64,000 nucleotides of DNA from Caldifarciminota bacterium (GCA_026986775.1 JALSNX010000018.1:1-64000); one strand, 5' to 3'. Counted from the first letter of the stretch, positions 1-8,676 are shown. Notes: a model not told the origin generated them from the sequence alone. Numbers and translations are program-made.

Positions 1-163
1 AGTTGGAATATGCACCTCCACTGAATGTCTTAGCTGAATAACTCCCTGAATGATATCTCGTACTGCTCTTTACCCAATCACCATGAACCTCCCACCCACT
101 CGGAAAGTTCGTCATATTTTCCTGAAGAATTACCGTTGAGATTAGTATAAGTAAAAGATTCAT
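1..163 (-). CDS. Secreted protein, N-terminal fragment
   Basis: The first 54 codons of a minus-strand gene that runs off the left edge. It begins at an ATG (161-163) preceded by a good ribosome binding site (GGGAGGT). The N-terminus is a short hydrophobic signal peptide (MNLLLILISTVILQ), so the product is exported. It is followed by a stretch resembling the start of a carbohydrate-binding or choice-of-anchor type beta-sandwich (FPSGWEVHGDW, then SGSYSAK). Such domains occur in large secreted proteins of FCB-type bacteria. The family cannot be settled from this fragment. Confidence 0.7.
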   Translation of the reverse strand, partial: MNLLLILISTVILQENMTNFPSGWEVHGDWVKSSTRYHSGSYSAKTFSGGAYSN

Positions 164-349
164 GTTACCTCCCTCGTTTGCCAGATTTAATGCAATTTGT
201 ATGCCAATAATCTGATATTAGATAATTCTCTGGAATACGTAGAAAAAATAAATGACAGCCATATAGATTTATGTCGAAAATTTGAACATACTGAAGCCCT
301 TTTTACAACGTATTGTAAAACAATATCTTATGGTGTCGATTTTTAAGAT

Positions 350-1312
350 TTACAGCCACCTATTGCGTTTATACCAATCATATGTTTTCTGGAATGCCTT
401 ATCAGACGGGGCAAAATCTGCAAAAATCTCTTTTTTCAACTTTTCATTGGATGCAAGCCAGGCATATTGGGAAAGTTCTCTGAGTTTTTCTCTGGTAAGC
501 ATGGATTCCTGTCCAACCAATCCCGAATAATATTCATTCAAAAAAGCAACCAACAAAGCTGCCACCTTTGGGACCTTTATATGAAAAGTGTACTTTTTCC
601 CCATTATCCTGCTTAATATCTCATTGAGTTTTCTGGGCGAGTAGATTTCTCCGTTATTAACAAAATAAATGGTATTACTGACATCTTTTTCAATACATCT
701 CGCTATTATGCTGGCAAGATCTCTAACATAGATCATATTGAAAAGGGGGCCTTTCCCTATACTGAAAGAAACCCCTAATTTTGCCATTTTAAAGAGAGAA
801 AAGGTTTCTCTGTCCCCTTCTCCAAATACTGCAGATGGACGCAGGATGACATAGGGTAAACCCGATTTCATCACCCTTTCCTCTGCTATTTTCTTACTCA
901 GTCCATAGAAACTAACAGGTCGGGGCACATCATCCTCTGTAACTGGTCTTTCACCTGATGGACCTGCTGCACTCTGAGAACTGAGAAATATAAACTTTTT
1001 AATAGGATATTTTTTCAACTCTTTTATCAAATTTGTGGTGGCATAGATATTACCACGCTTAAATACCTCAAACCTTTTTCCCTTTATTACCCCCGCCATA
1101 TGAATCACATAATCCACATCTTTTCCAATTCCTCTAAGAGTTTCAGGCTTTAAATAATCCACCACTACAACCTCTATATTGTCCCTGTCATGGGGGACAA
1201 AATTGGGATTTCTCGTCAAAATGCGTAATTTATATCCTCTCAAAATAAGCTTTTTCGTTACATGAGAGCCAATAAATCCTGTAGCTCCGGTGAGTAATAC
1301 GGTTTCAATCAT
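350..1312 (-). CDS. NAD(P)-dependent sugar epimerase/dehydratase (extended SDR)
   Basis: Extended short-chain dehydrogenase of the nucleotide-sugar epimerase/dehydratase type. The Rossmann motif TGATGFIGSH lies at residues 8-17 and the catalytic Y-x3-K at about 136-140 (FYGLSKK), with an upstream SSQSAA stretch supplying the serine. I chose the ATG at 1312. A TTG seven codons upstream is possible, but the ATG gives a normal N-terminus right before the Rossmann strand. It overlaps the end of the upstream glycosyltransferase gene by 8 nt, so the two are probably translationally coupled. Its likely job is to make or modify a nucleotide-activated sugar for the polysaccharide cluster. The exact substrate cannot be read from the sequence. 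Confidence 0.85.
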   Translation of the reverse strand: MIETVLLTGATGFIGSHVTKKLILRGYKLRILTRNPNFVPHDRDNIEVVVVDYLKPETLRGIGKDVDYVIHMAGVIKGKRFEVFKRGNIYATTNLIKELKKYPIKKFIFLSSQSAAGPSGERPVTEDDVPRPVSFYGLSKKIAEERVMKSGLPYVILRPSAVFGEGDRETFSLFKMAKLGVSFSIGKGPLFNMIYVRDLASIIARCIEKDVSNTIYFVNNGEIYSPRKLNEILSRIMGKKYTFHIKVPKVAALLVAFLNEYYSGLVGQESMLTREKLRELSQYAWLASNEKLKKEIFADFAPSDKAFQKTYDWYKRNRWL

Positions 1313-2381
1313 TTTCTCTGATATCCTGGACAATTTGAGCCACCTTTTCAGCAGATTTATTCCAGTTGAATCGTTTTACATTTTCAAAACCCTTGTTTAT
1401 CAACTCTTCTCTCAAAGCACTATCAGAAAGTAACCGCTCCATTTTGTTTGCTATGTCTTCTACATCCCATGGATCACAATACAGAGCACTATCTTTATAA
1501 ATCTCTGGTAAAGCACTTGCCCTTGCAACAAGCACCGGACAACCACAGGCCTGAGCCTCAAGTGGGGGAATACCAAAACCCTCATAAAGCGAAGGAAACA
1601 CGAAAAAAACTGCATTTGAATAAAGTTCAATTAGTTTTTCATCGTCAACCCTACCCACAAACTGCACATTTGGTATGTTAACAAGGTCCGGTGAAATACC
1701 ACCCTCTCCAAACACCCGATGTTCTTCACCAACCACATATAACATAATATTTTTTACTGAAAGTCTTGAAAAAGCCCTCAAAAGACTGGAAAAATTCTTC
1801 CTCTTATTAATAGAAGATACTGCTAAAATATATTTATGTTCTCTAAACCCCCTGTTTTTAATAGGAGTAAATTTCTCACTAACTGCATTATACACAACTA
1901 CCACTTTGTCTTCCGGTAATTTATATTTTGAAACTATCTCCCTCTTGGAAAAATTACTTACTGTTATCACCTTTTTAGATGTTCTAAGCATAATAGGAGT
2001 TAGCAATCTATAATAAGTCCTGAAATACCAGCTATATGTTTCCGGGTATCTGATAAAAGCAATATCGTGTAAGGTTGTTATCTTATTCTGATAGTAAATT
2101 GGAGCAGTACTTTCAAGATTCAACAGGATTGGCTCACCTCTTTTCTTTAGGTACAAAGGCAGATCTATTTGTTCCCATACATGTCCCTTCCCCAGACCAA
2201 AGACTTCCACATCGAGCTCTCTGGCCACTTCTTCCAGCACAATATTACTGGGAGATACAAAATGTACATCAGGCAAATACTTGCGCAACCGACGCGATAT
2301 CTCAATGGCGAATCTCTGGACCCCTGTTACGGGTTTAGTGAGGAATCGTGCGTTTACTACGACCTCCTGCGACTTTTTCAT
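1305..2381 (-). CDS. GT4-family glycosyltransferase
   Basis: A 358-residue GT-B fold glycosyltransferase of family GT4 (GT1-type C-terminal domain). The N-terminal half has a nucleotide-sugar transferase opening (VTGVQRFAIEISRRL). The C-terminal half has the donor-binding E-x7-E motif in EGFGIPPLEA at residues 267-276, followed by CGCPVLVA. There is no membrane segment, so it should act on the cytoplasmic face of the membrane. It overlaps its upstream neighbour by 47 nt and its downstream epimerase by 8 nt, which indicates one operon. It resembles mannosyltransferases of exopolysaccharide clusters, but donor and acceptor are unknown. Confidence 0.88.
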   Translation of the reverse strand: MKKSQEVVVNARFLTKPVTGVQRFAIEISRRLRKYLPDVHFVSPSNIVLEEVARELDVEVFGLGKGHVWEQIDLPLYLKKRGEPILLNLESTAPIYYQNKITTLHDIAFIRYPETYSWYFRTYYRLLTPIMLRTSKKVITVSNFSKREIVSKYKLPEDKVVVVYNAVSEKFTPIKNRGFREHKYILAVSSINKRKNFSSLLRAFSRLSVKNIMLYVVGEEHRVFGEGGISPDLVNIPNVQFVGRVDDEKLIELYSNAVFFVFPSLYEGFGIPPLEAQACGCPVLVARASALPEIYKDSALYCDPWDVEDIANKMERLLSDSALREELINKGFENVKRFNWNKSAEKVAQIVQDIREND

Positions 2382-3447
2382 ACAGTCTCCTGTAGGCTTT
2401 CAACATATAATTTAGAGAAAACTCTTCCTGGATTCTGGTAAAAGATTCTTTTCCCATAACCTTGAGCAGACTTCTTTCAGATTTCAACCTTATAATGTAT
2501 TTTGCTGCTTCATCTTCAGTTTCAAACAAAAAACCATTTTTTCCATGCTGGACAAGGTCAATATTTCCAGTTACCTTCTTAAGTAACAATGGTTTCTGTA
2601 AACACATAACCTCAAGTCCGGATATAGGTAATCCTTCCCATAAAGACGTTGATAAATAAAGGTCTATACTCATTGCATGCGCCAAAGTTTCTTCATGAGA
2701 TAACCAGCCCGTTACTTCTATATTCGGTGCTTTCAGCAGATACTCTAATTCTCCACCACCTATCCATTTAAACTTAACCTGTGAATCATTAGCAAATCTC
2801 TCGGCAATTCTATTAAAAAGATATGGATTTTTTTGATATGTGACTCTTCCTATAGTAGCAACTACAAACTTGCCTTTTTCAGGTATTTCTTCATCTACAA
2901 GTTTACCAATAGATGTACAATTAATACCATTATTGACGTAAATAGCCGATATGCCCCTCTTTTTAAGTTCTTCTGCTTCCGATTCAGAGCATGCAACAAC
3001 TATGCCACCAAAATGATTTGCCAGCATTTCAAGAAATATGTAAATTTTCCTTTGAAGCTTATTCACATCTAATCTCAAGAAAGAAAGGCCATGAGGAGTG
3101 TACAGCGTAACCATTTCCCGTCCCAACAATCTACTTACCAATCGCCCAATAAATCCTGCCTTGGATGAGTGAAGATGAACAACATCAAACTCAATGTTTT
3201 TAAGTACTTTATACAGAAATATAGATGATTTCAAGTCTTTCAAAGGAGATATTTGCCTCCCTGTCCATTTCCACCTTATAAACCTCACATTATCAGAAAA
3301 ATACCTCGTAAAATCAGGGGGTGTACTTTCTCTTATCCCATGCACTACGACATGTCTAAAATCTTCTCCCAATCCATTTATTAAGTTAGACAAGAAGAAC
3401 AAAACACCACCACCAAAAGACTCCACAACATGGACTACTTTTATCAT
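2335..3447 (-). CDS. GT4-family glycosyltransferase (first gene of the minus-strand EPS operon)
   Basis: Glycosyltransferase of the GT4 type. From the chosen start it opens MIKVVHVVESFGGG, has the acceptor-side motif HLHSSKAGFIGR near residue 91 that is typical of capsule and EPS transferases, and later EGLPISGLE as the donor-site E-x7-E equivalent. An open frame extends 21 codons further upstream, but a near-perfect promoter (3458-3486) lies inside that extension. The -10 box ends 10 nt before the ATG at 3447. Transcription would then start about 3 nt before this codon, giving an essentially leaderless message, and no Shine-Dalgarno sequence is visible. Confidence 0.85.
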   Translation of the reverse strand: MIKVVHVVESFGGGVLFFLSNLINGLGEDFRHVVVHGIRESTPPDFTRYFSDNVRFIRWKWTGRQISPLKDLKSSIFLYKVLKNIEFDVVHLHSSKAGFIGRLVSRLLGREMVTLYTPHGLSFLRLDVNKLQRKIYIFLEMLANHFGGIVVACSESEAEELKKRGISAIYVNNGINCTSIGKLVDEEIPEKGKFVVATIGRVTYQKNPYLFNRIAERFANDSQVKFKWIGGGELEYLLKAPNIEVTGWLSHEETLAHAMSIDLYLSTSLWEGLPISGLEVMCLQKPLLLKKVTGNIDLVQHGKNGFLFETEDEAAKYIIRLKSERSLLKVMGKESFTRIQEEFSLNYMLKAYRRLYEKVAGGRSKRTIPH

Positions 3448-3457
3448 ACAGTTCTGA

Positions 3458-3486
3458 ATTATAGTCATTTTACAAAATCCAATCAA
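3458..3486 (-). promoter_or_regulatory. Sigma-70 promoter for the minus-strand EPS genes
   Basis: The minus strand reads TTGATT, 17 nt, TATAAT: -35 at 3481-3486 and -10 at 3458-3463. The predicted start of transcription is only a few bases upstream of the ATG at 3447. Confidence 0.65.
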
Positions 3487-3543
3487 GCATAAGGTTCTCA
3501 TATATTCCATGTTTTACTTTACATCCAGGAAGGATTATAATAT

Positions 3544-4692
3544 ATGCAAATGAATTTATTACAGTTCCTTGCTAAACAGAGACGAAAAATTTTCATTGGT
3601 ACGCTTTTAGCTGGAATGATAGGTGTAATTTTTAGTTTAGTAACCCCATCTAAATACCGTGCCACAAGCTGTATCATGCCATCAATGGACATGATAGGAG
3701 CTGGAAGTCTTCAATCTGCAGGTGCTGCAATGAACATGTTACAATTTCTTGGCGGACTTGCAGTGACACCTGCCGATATATATGCAGAATTTGCCACTAA
3801 TAGAGCAATAATCTCAAATTTAATTGACAGGTTCAGACTTGACACAGTATATAAAGCTAAATATCGTGATGTTCTTATAAAAAATGTATCCAAACACATT
3901 GAAACCAAAGCAACAACCTCTGGACTGGTTTACATCAGTTACAAAGATAAATCTCCCGAGCGGGCTGCAATGCTTGCCAATGCACTTGTTGATGAACTCG
4001 ACAGATTAAATCGGGAAATAATAATAACAAAGGGCAAAAAATTACGAATATTTTTGGGCAATAGGCTAAAAGAAATTGAAGATTCCATGAATTTATATCA
4101 GGATAGCCTCGCATACTATCAAAAAAAATACGGTATTTTAGACCTTCAAGCATCCATACAATCAATAGTACGCAACTGGCAGGATATAGAAACCACATAT
4201 TTCAAAACCAAATTACAATATGAGTTTGCAAGAAAAGAACAGGGACCAAATTCCAGAGTAACAAAAAATTTAAGTAACAAACTTGATGTCCTTACCAGAG
4301 AGAAAATGCGATTATGGAATATGGCTTTTGACACAGTTGCCAATCTACCAGCACTCAAAAAATTGCCTGAAATCGGGGTAAAATACGTCCGTATTCAGCT
4401 AATGCTGGAAAAATACACGGAGATATATAAATTTCTCACAACTGAATATGAAAAGGCTAAAATCATGGAAAAACAGGATACCCCAACACTTCAGGTAATA
4501 TTTAAGGCCACTGTCCCTGAAATGCGCTACTGGCCTCAAAGGAAATTAATTGTATTACTGTTTATGATAGTATTTTTCTTTACCTACACCACACTCCTTG
4601 TTATACATTATGCTCTTTCACAAAGCCCTGAAGGGGAAAAAACAATTAATCTCCTGAAGAAAATATTTTTAAATCCTTTAGGCAAAAATTAA
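3544..4692 (+). CDS. Polysaccharide co-polymerase / chain-length determinant (Wzz-type)
   Basis: A 382-residue inner-membrane protein with the Wzz architecture: one transmembrane segment near the N-terminus (about residues 15-33, ending in LVTPSKYRA), a long periplasmic helical region rich in predicted coiled coil, and a second transmembrane segment near residues 338-362. The C-terminal tail is short and there is no tyrosine-kinase domain, so it is a PCP-1/2-type protein without the Wzc kinase. The family sets polymer length and helps export. A strong ribosome binding site (AGGAAGGA) lies 9 nt before the ATG; the third residue is also Met and could start instead. It is divergent from the glycosyltransferase at 3447. 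Confidence 0.85.
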   Translation: MQMNLLQFLAKQRRKIFIGTLLAGMIGVIFSLVTPSKYRATSCIMPSMDMIGAGSLQSAGAAMNMLQFLGGLAVTPADIYAEFATNRAIISNLIDRFRLDTVYKAKYRDVLIKNVSKHIETKATTSGLVYISYKDKSPERAAMLANALVDELDRLNREIIITKGKKLRIFLGNRLKEIEDSMNLYQDSLAYYQKKYGILDLQASIQSIVRNWQDIETTYFKTKLQYEFARKEQGPNSRVTKNLSNKLDVLTREKMRLWNMAFDTVANLPALKKLPEIGVKYVRIQLMLEKYTEIYKFLTTEYEKAKIMEKQDTPTLQVIFKATVPEMRYWPQRKLIVLLFMIVFFFTYTTLLVIHYALSQSPEGEKTINLLKKIFLNPLGKN

Positions 4693-4702
4693 TTCAAATC
4701 CA

Positions 4703-5386
4703 ATGTATAAGCAATACACAAAAACTGACCTAAAAAAAGTTCTGAAAAAAAAGGATGCCTGGTGGACAGTTCTCGTAATTGACCGTATAGCAATTCCACT
4801 TACCCTTTTTACAGCCAATTATCTGCCATTTATTTCTCCAAATACCTTCACTATTTTATCTTTACTTGTTTCTCTTACTGCGGCATACTCTTTTTTTAAC
4901 GGGCACATGTTGCAGGGAGTCCTGCTGTACGAACTTGCATTTTTATTTGACTGTATCGACGGAAAGCTTGCATCTCTCACACAAAAGCAATCTCTAAAAG
5001 GTCTATGGCTTGATAAAATAGCCGACAAACTCCGCCTCTTTTTTAATACAGTGGCTTTGAGCTTAAAATGCTGTCCATTAATCGGATTAACGTTTGTGTT
5101 TCTTTATTTGTGGGATGAGATAGATGCAATAACATACGAGAACATGGCCATCAAAAACCGAAAAGATAAATACGATAAAATCAATAAAACTACCGGACTC
5201 TCAGGACTTTTACTAAAACACCGTCTTGCCCTCTTACCAAGTGCAGTTGAAATGGATACCCTCGCCTTTTTCATAGGTCCGTTAACATCAATAAAAGCAG
5301 GCTTTCTTGCAGGCATCCTCATAGCCTTACTGAGAAAATTAATAATACATTTTCACTTCAGGATGGGCAATGCATTTAAAGAATAA
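4703..5386 (+). CDS. CDP-alcohol phosphatidyltransferase family membrane protein
   Basis: A 227-residue membrane protein of the CDP-alcohol phosphatidyltransferase family. The metal-binding signature D-x2-DG-x2-A-x9-G-x3-D-x3-D is present: FDCIDGKLAS, then GLWLDKIAD with correct spacing. The Arg that usually follows Ala in DGxxAR is Ser here. Hydrophobic segments lie on both sides. These enzymes transfer a substituted phosphate from a CDP-alcohol to an acceptor alcohol. In a polysaccharide cluster the likely role is adding a phospho-alcohol to the glycan or making its lipid anchor (inference). It follows the co-polymerase after 10 nt and overlaps the next glycosyltransferase by 17 nt. Confidence 0.85.
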   Translation: MYKQYTKTDLKKVLKKKDAWWTVLVIDRIAIPLTLFTANYLPFISPNTFTILSLLVSLTAAYSFFNGHMLQGVLLYELAFLFDCIDGKLASLTQKQSLKGLWLDKIADKLRLFFNTVALSLKCCPLIGLTFVFLYLWDEIDAITYENMAIKNRKDKYDKINKTTGLSGLLLKHRLALLPSAVEMDTLAFFIGPLTSIKAGFLAGILIALLRKLIIHFHFRMGNAFKE

Positions 5387-6473
5387 AATTGCATTCATAG
5401 ATTTATCTTACCAGAAAGGTGGAACCCAAAAGACAGTCCTTTATCACATTCTTAATTTTCAAAAACTTGAAGGCTATATATTTGCGAGAAAACGCTCCAT
5501 TTTTTCCAAATTTGCAGATGAGATCCAAAAACACGGCTTCAACCCAATACTCACATCAAACGACATACCCTTTACACGTTCAAAAAGAATATTAATGATG
5601 AAATTCATCTCACCAAAACAGATTTATCTGCACATTTCATTATTGAATTTTATAAGAAAAAACCTCCATCCTGATATAAGGCTAATAGTGGGATCGGCTT
5701 TATTTTCCAATTTATATGCTTATTTACTTTCCCACCTTAAAGGAATAAAATTTATTGCTCATCTTGACGATTCCGATTTAATTTCTCAAAAAAAATTATT
5801 CGTGGTAAAACATGCAAAGAATATTGTGGTAGTATCAAATTTTCTGAAGAATAAACTGCTTAACATGGGTCTGAGTGAGGATAAAATACACGTCATATAC
5901 CCTCCTCTTCACAATATTCCTGACATAGAATATACACACCACAGTACTCCAACCATAGGCTTTATAGGTAGACTGACTCCTGAAAAGGGAGTTCATATAT
6001 TTCTAGAAATTCTGGAAAAGAGAAGAGACTTGCATGGTGTAATAGCCGGCGACTTACCAGAAGATACAGCAAAAGAGCATATGAATATAAAACATAAAAT
6101 CACACGGCTTCAGAAGGAAGGACGAGTTGAATACTTGGGGTACACTCACGAACTTAAAGATGTCTTCAGAAAAATCAACATTCTCCTATACCCCAGTCTG
6201 GCACAGGAAGGCTTTGGAAGAACCATAATAGAGACCCTGAGTGCTGGAATACCTGTAATAGGTTCTCGCATGGGAGCCATACCTGAAGTTCTCGAGGGTA
6301 TACCGCATACAGTAACGGTCCTTCCTACAGTGGAAAATTTTATCAATGCAATAGACCTACTTCTCTCACAGAAAATAAAACCAGAGGAAATAAGGTCAAG
6401 CACACTGCACAAGTTTTCTCCAAAAAAATCCAGCTCAAAATTTGAACGCCTCCTCATGAACCATTTAAATTAA
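5370..6473 (+). CDS. GT4-family glycosyltransferase
   Basis: A 367-residue soluble GT4 glycosyltransferase. The N-terminus has the motif KGGTQKTVL that matches the glycine-rich acceptor-domain loop. The middle has VVVSNFLKN and IGFIGRLTPEKGVH, which begins the donor-binding domain, and the E-x7-E region is EGFGRTIIETLSAGIPVIGS. The start codon lies inside the upstream CDP-alcohol transferase gene (17-nt overlap), so translation is coupled. It is the last gene of the plus-strand EPS unit. No terminator is obvious before the promoter at 6491. Confidence 0.88.
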   Translation: MHLKNKIAFIDLSYQKGGTQKTVLYHILNFQKLEGYIFARKRSIFSKFADEIQKHGFNPILTSNDIPFTRSKRILMMKFISPKQIYLHISLLNFIRKNLHPDIRLIVGSALFSNLYAYLLSHLKGIKFIAHLDDSDLISQKKLFVVKHAKNIVVVSNFLKNKLLNMGLSEDKIHVIYPPLHNIPDIEYTHHSTPTIGFIGRLTPEKGVHIFLEILEKRRDLHGVIAGDLPEDTAKEHMNIKHKITRLQKEGRVEYLGYTHELKDVFRKINILLYPSLAQEGFGRTIIETLSAGIPVIGSRMGAIPEVLEGIPHTVTVLPTVENFINAIDLLLSQKIKPEEIRSSTLHKFSPKKSSSKFERLLMNHLN

Positions 6474-6490
6474 AGGGAAAAAACTTTTTC

Positions 6491-6519
6491 TTGACAAATC
6501 ATGAGTTAGGGTGTATAAA
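6491..6519 (+). promoter_or_regulatory. Strong sigma-70 promoter for the Flp pilin gene
   Basis: TTGACA (6491-6496), 17 nt, TATAAA (6514-6519). The -35 and the first spacer bases (TTGACAAATCA) are identical to the promoter at 8677-8705. Confidence 0.8.
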
Positions 6520-6549
6520 ATAAAGGAAACAAACCAACGGGGTGAGATT

Positions 6550-6735
6550 ATGAAGCTGTTGAAAAGGTTTTTGATAGAAGAAAAAGCAGCCACAGCTGTG
6601 GAATATGCTATGATTGTTGGCCTGATTGCACTTGTAAGTTTCATAGCTTTCGTGAAATTAGGACGACAGGTGAAGCAAATTATAGGTTGGATGTATATAC
6701 TATTGTTCGGGATAAAGCCTCCTAACAACGTCTAA
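6550..6735 (+). CDS. Flp/Fap-type type IVb pilin, orphan
   Basis: A 61-residue protein with the hallmark of Flp pilins: a short charged N-terminus (MKLLKRFLIEEKA), then ATAVEYAMIVGLIALV, matching the family pattern G/A-ATAIEY-hydrophobic. The Glu-Tyr pair is diagnostic. I start at the ATG at 6550 with a GGGGTGAG site; a longer reading from 6511 would begin inside the promoter. Flp subunits are processed by a prepilin peptidase and assembled by Tad machinery at the inner membrane. No tad genes are in the window, so assembly genes must lie elsewhere. The C-terminus (MYILLFGIKPPNNV) is more hydrophobic than usual. Confidence 0.82.
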   Translation: MKLLKRFLIEEKAATAVEYAMIVGLIALVSFIAFVKLGRQVKQIIGWMYILLFGIKPPNNV

Positions 6736-6755
6736 GTAAAAACTGTACAGAACTG

Positions 6756-7949
6756 TTAATAAGTAAAGGTCCTGGGATAGATAAGAAAGATAGAATCTGT
6801 ATTCCAGTATTTTGAAAAAACATCCAAAATAAAAACTCCTCCATTCTTAGCAAGAGCATAGTATCTGGGCGGATAAATAAAAGTGATACTATCTGGTAGA
6901 GGAAGATTATTAATAGATAACAATTCATCTTTATACACCAATCCTATTACTGCCTTTTCTGAATAAAATGAGAGAGGTTTACCAAGCGTTGCAAGAAATA
7001 CCCCATAGGAATTTAAAGGTCCCCCTGTTATAAATGGTATTGTATTATCAGGAAAGCTAAAAATGATTTTATACTGACCTTTATAGTATGCGTATATATG
7101 ATGTGCAAACATACCATCCCCGGCAGTAAAAAGAAAATTATTCTTATCCCCAAAAGCGACAACTCCGTAAACATTTCTAATACTATCCACAAAAACCGGT
7201 TTTAAATCAATCAACCGCATTCTATCAACCCTTACAACTCCTTCATATAAATCATTTCCATGCCCCGGTATCTTTGAGCCAACCACAGAAATAAACATCC
7301 TGCTCCCTTTAAATTCAAGGTTTTTCAAAAAAAGACTTCGTTCTTTTATGTTCCCTATATATTTAAGATTGGATATATCTATAAGATGAAGTTTAAAATC
7401 ATAGTCAAACATCAAATACTCCATTTTACCGTTACTAACAATCCACATATGTTTGGTACCCCCCATCTGTCCATTTGCCACAAAGAGAACAGTGTCATGT
7501 ACAATGCCTTTTCCTGGCACAATCTTTACCATTCTAATATTCTTGAAGTATTCCCACACAGGTCCTCTCCTGGGTATACCATCTCCCATAAAACCAAAGA
7601 TAGTGTCGTTTTTAATCTTCCACAACTCAAACCATTCAAGATTAAGTTTATTTTTTATAAATACAGTATCAAAATCGGGTAATTTAACAATCGTTAAATA
7701 ATGTGTAAAGTTGTATTTACCTTTAATACTTCTTTCAAATACTTTTCTTGTTATAATAGCTAAGTAGGGATACTTATAGGAATATCTAATAGTATGCTTA
7801 CCTACTGCATATGAGCTTATTTTAGACGAAAAACTTATATCAGTATGGGATCTTCCACATCCATATAAAAATGATAAAATGACAAAAATAAAAAGCCCCA
7901 GCGAATGCTGGGGCTTTCTGGACCCACCTTTCTTCTTATCAGTTAGCAT
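6756..7949 (-). CDS. Predicted lipoprotein, unknown function
   Basis: A 397-residue protein with a lipoprotein signal: a basic N-region, a hydrophobic core (LGLFIFVILSFLYG) and a lipobox Cys at residue 31. The rest is rich in short beta strands in a repeating pattern, suggesting a beta-propeller-like fold; I do not recognise a family. Its ATG overlaps the stop of the upstream lipoprotein gene by 11 nt. A perfect intrinsic terminator (7892-7917) lies within its codons 12-19, so most transcripts from upstream should stop inside this gene. No independent promoter or alternative ATG is visible after the hairpin, and the reading frame through it encodes the signal peptide. Confidence 0.72.
   Translation of the reverse strand: MLTDKKKGGSRKPQHSLGLFIFVILSFLYGCGRSHTDISFSSKISSYAVGKHTIRYSYKYPYLAIITRKVFERSIKGKYNFTHYLTIVKLPDFDTVFIKNKLNLEWFELWKIKNDTIFGFMGDGIPRRGPVWEYFKNIRMVKIVPGKGIVHDTVLFVANGQMGGTKHMWIVSNGKMEYLMFDYDFKLHLIDISNLKYIGNIKERSLFLKNLEFKGSRMFISVVGSKIPGHGNDLYEGVVRVDRMRLIDLKPVFVDSIRNVYGVVAFGDKNNFLFTAGDGMFAHHIYAYYKGQYKIIFSFPDNTIPFITGGPLNSYGVFLATLGKPLSFYSEKAVIGLVYKDELLSINNLPLPDSITFIYPPRYYALAKNGGVFILDVFSKYWNTDSIFLIYPRTFTY
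7892..7917 (-). terminator. Intrinsic terminator/attenuator inside a lipoprotein gene
   Basis: An 11-bp perfect stem (AAAGCCCCAGC / GCTGGGGCTTT) with an ATTC loop on the minus strand, followed directly by a T-rich run (TTTTTATTTTTG). It lies 22 nt past the stop of the gene ending at 7939 and within the first codons of the gene starting at 7949. Confidence 0.85.
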
Positions 7950-8649
7950 TGATAGTAAACGAAATATCCTTATTCCAATCCCATCCGAACGCAGGGTCAG
8001 AACCGAAAAATCTGTCTATCACACTTAAATTAACACTATGATCAGCAGGAGGGAAGTCAAAGAAGGCAACTCCGCCATATCCTACGGCAACCCTGCCACC
8101 CCATTGAGCACTCCCAATATAGGCAAGAGAATCAATAAACTGATCAACCATAAAATACATAGCTATTTTAATTGAATCCATTGAGCGTGTAATTGAACCT
8201 GCAATATTCAAGCCACCAACACCACCTACATAGCCCTGATATCCAAGACCATATCCTGCCACTACTGCTGCTACGACATCCCAATCCAGTAAGCCTGTAC
8301 CCTTTCTCTGAGCATGAATAATACCTTCACACTGGAGGTCTCTTACATTTTGAGGTACATTTACTCCGAAAGAGCCCAGTAAGTCAAAGAGGTCATTACA
8401 GTCGAATTCATAATCAAACTCTTTCTTTTGAGTCTTTGTATCAAGAGCAAGTCTGTATTTATTGTATACTGCCTGGGTATACTTTTCTGCCTGGATACCG
8501 GTAGGTGCAACAAAGCCATGATTAGCGGCATCCTGGCCAAAATAGATTTCATACTTTGGAGTATTTGTTGGTTCTGTAGGGGTGGCTGTTTTGCTACACC
8601 CTACTGCTATTAGACCGACCACCACCAGCAGGCCCATCAATTTTTTCAT
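7939..8649 (-). CDS. Predicted lipoprotein, unknown function
   Basis: A 236-residue lipoprotein. Signal peptide MKKLMGLLVVVGLIAVG is followed by the lipid-modified Cys18 and a Thr/Pro-rich linker. The mature part is Gly- and aromatic-rich in its second half, with strand-like alternation; it has no family signature I recognise. A textbook ribosome binding site (AAGGAGG) lies 8 nt before the ATG, and a near-consensus promoter lies just upstream, so expression is probably high. The intrinsic terminator at 7892-7917 should end most of its transcripts. Confidence 0.8.
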   Translation of the reverse strand: MKKLMGLLVVVGLIAVGCSKTATPTEPTNTPKYEIYFGQDAANHGFVAPTGIQAEKYTQAVYNKYRLALDTKTQKKEFDYEFDCNDLFDLLGSFGVNVPQNVRDLQCEGIIHAQRKGTGLLDWDVVAAVVAGYGLGYQGYVGGVGGLNIAGSITRSMDSIKIAMYFMVDQFIDSLAYIGSAQWGGRVAVGYGGVAFFDFPPADHSVNLSVIDRFFGSDPAFGWDWNKDISFTINAN

Positions 8650-8676
8650 AACTTACCTCCTTTTTATTCTGTTCAA

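Noticed and set aside
1313-1333. TTG start for the epimerase gene seven codons upstream
   Set aside because: The ATG at 1312 fits the Rossmann start and avoids a longer overlap.
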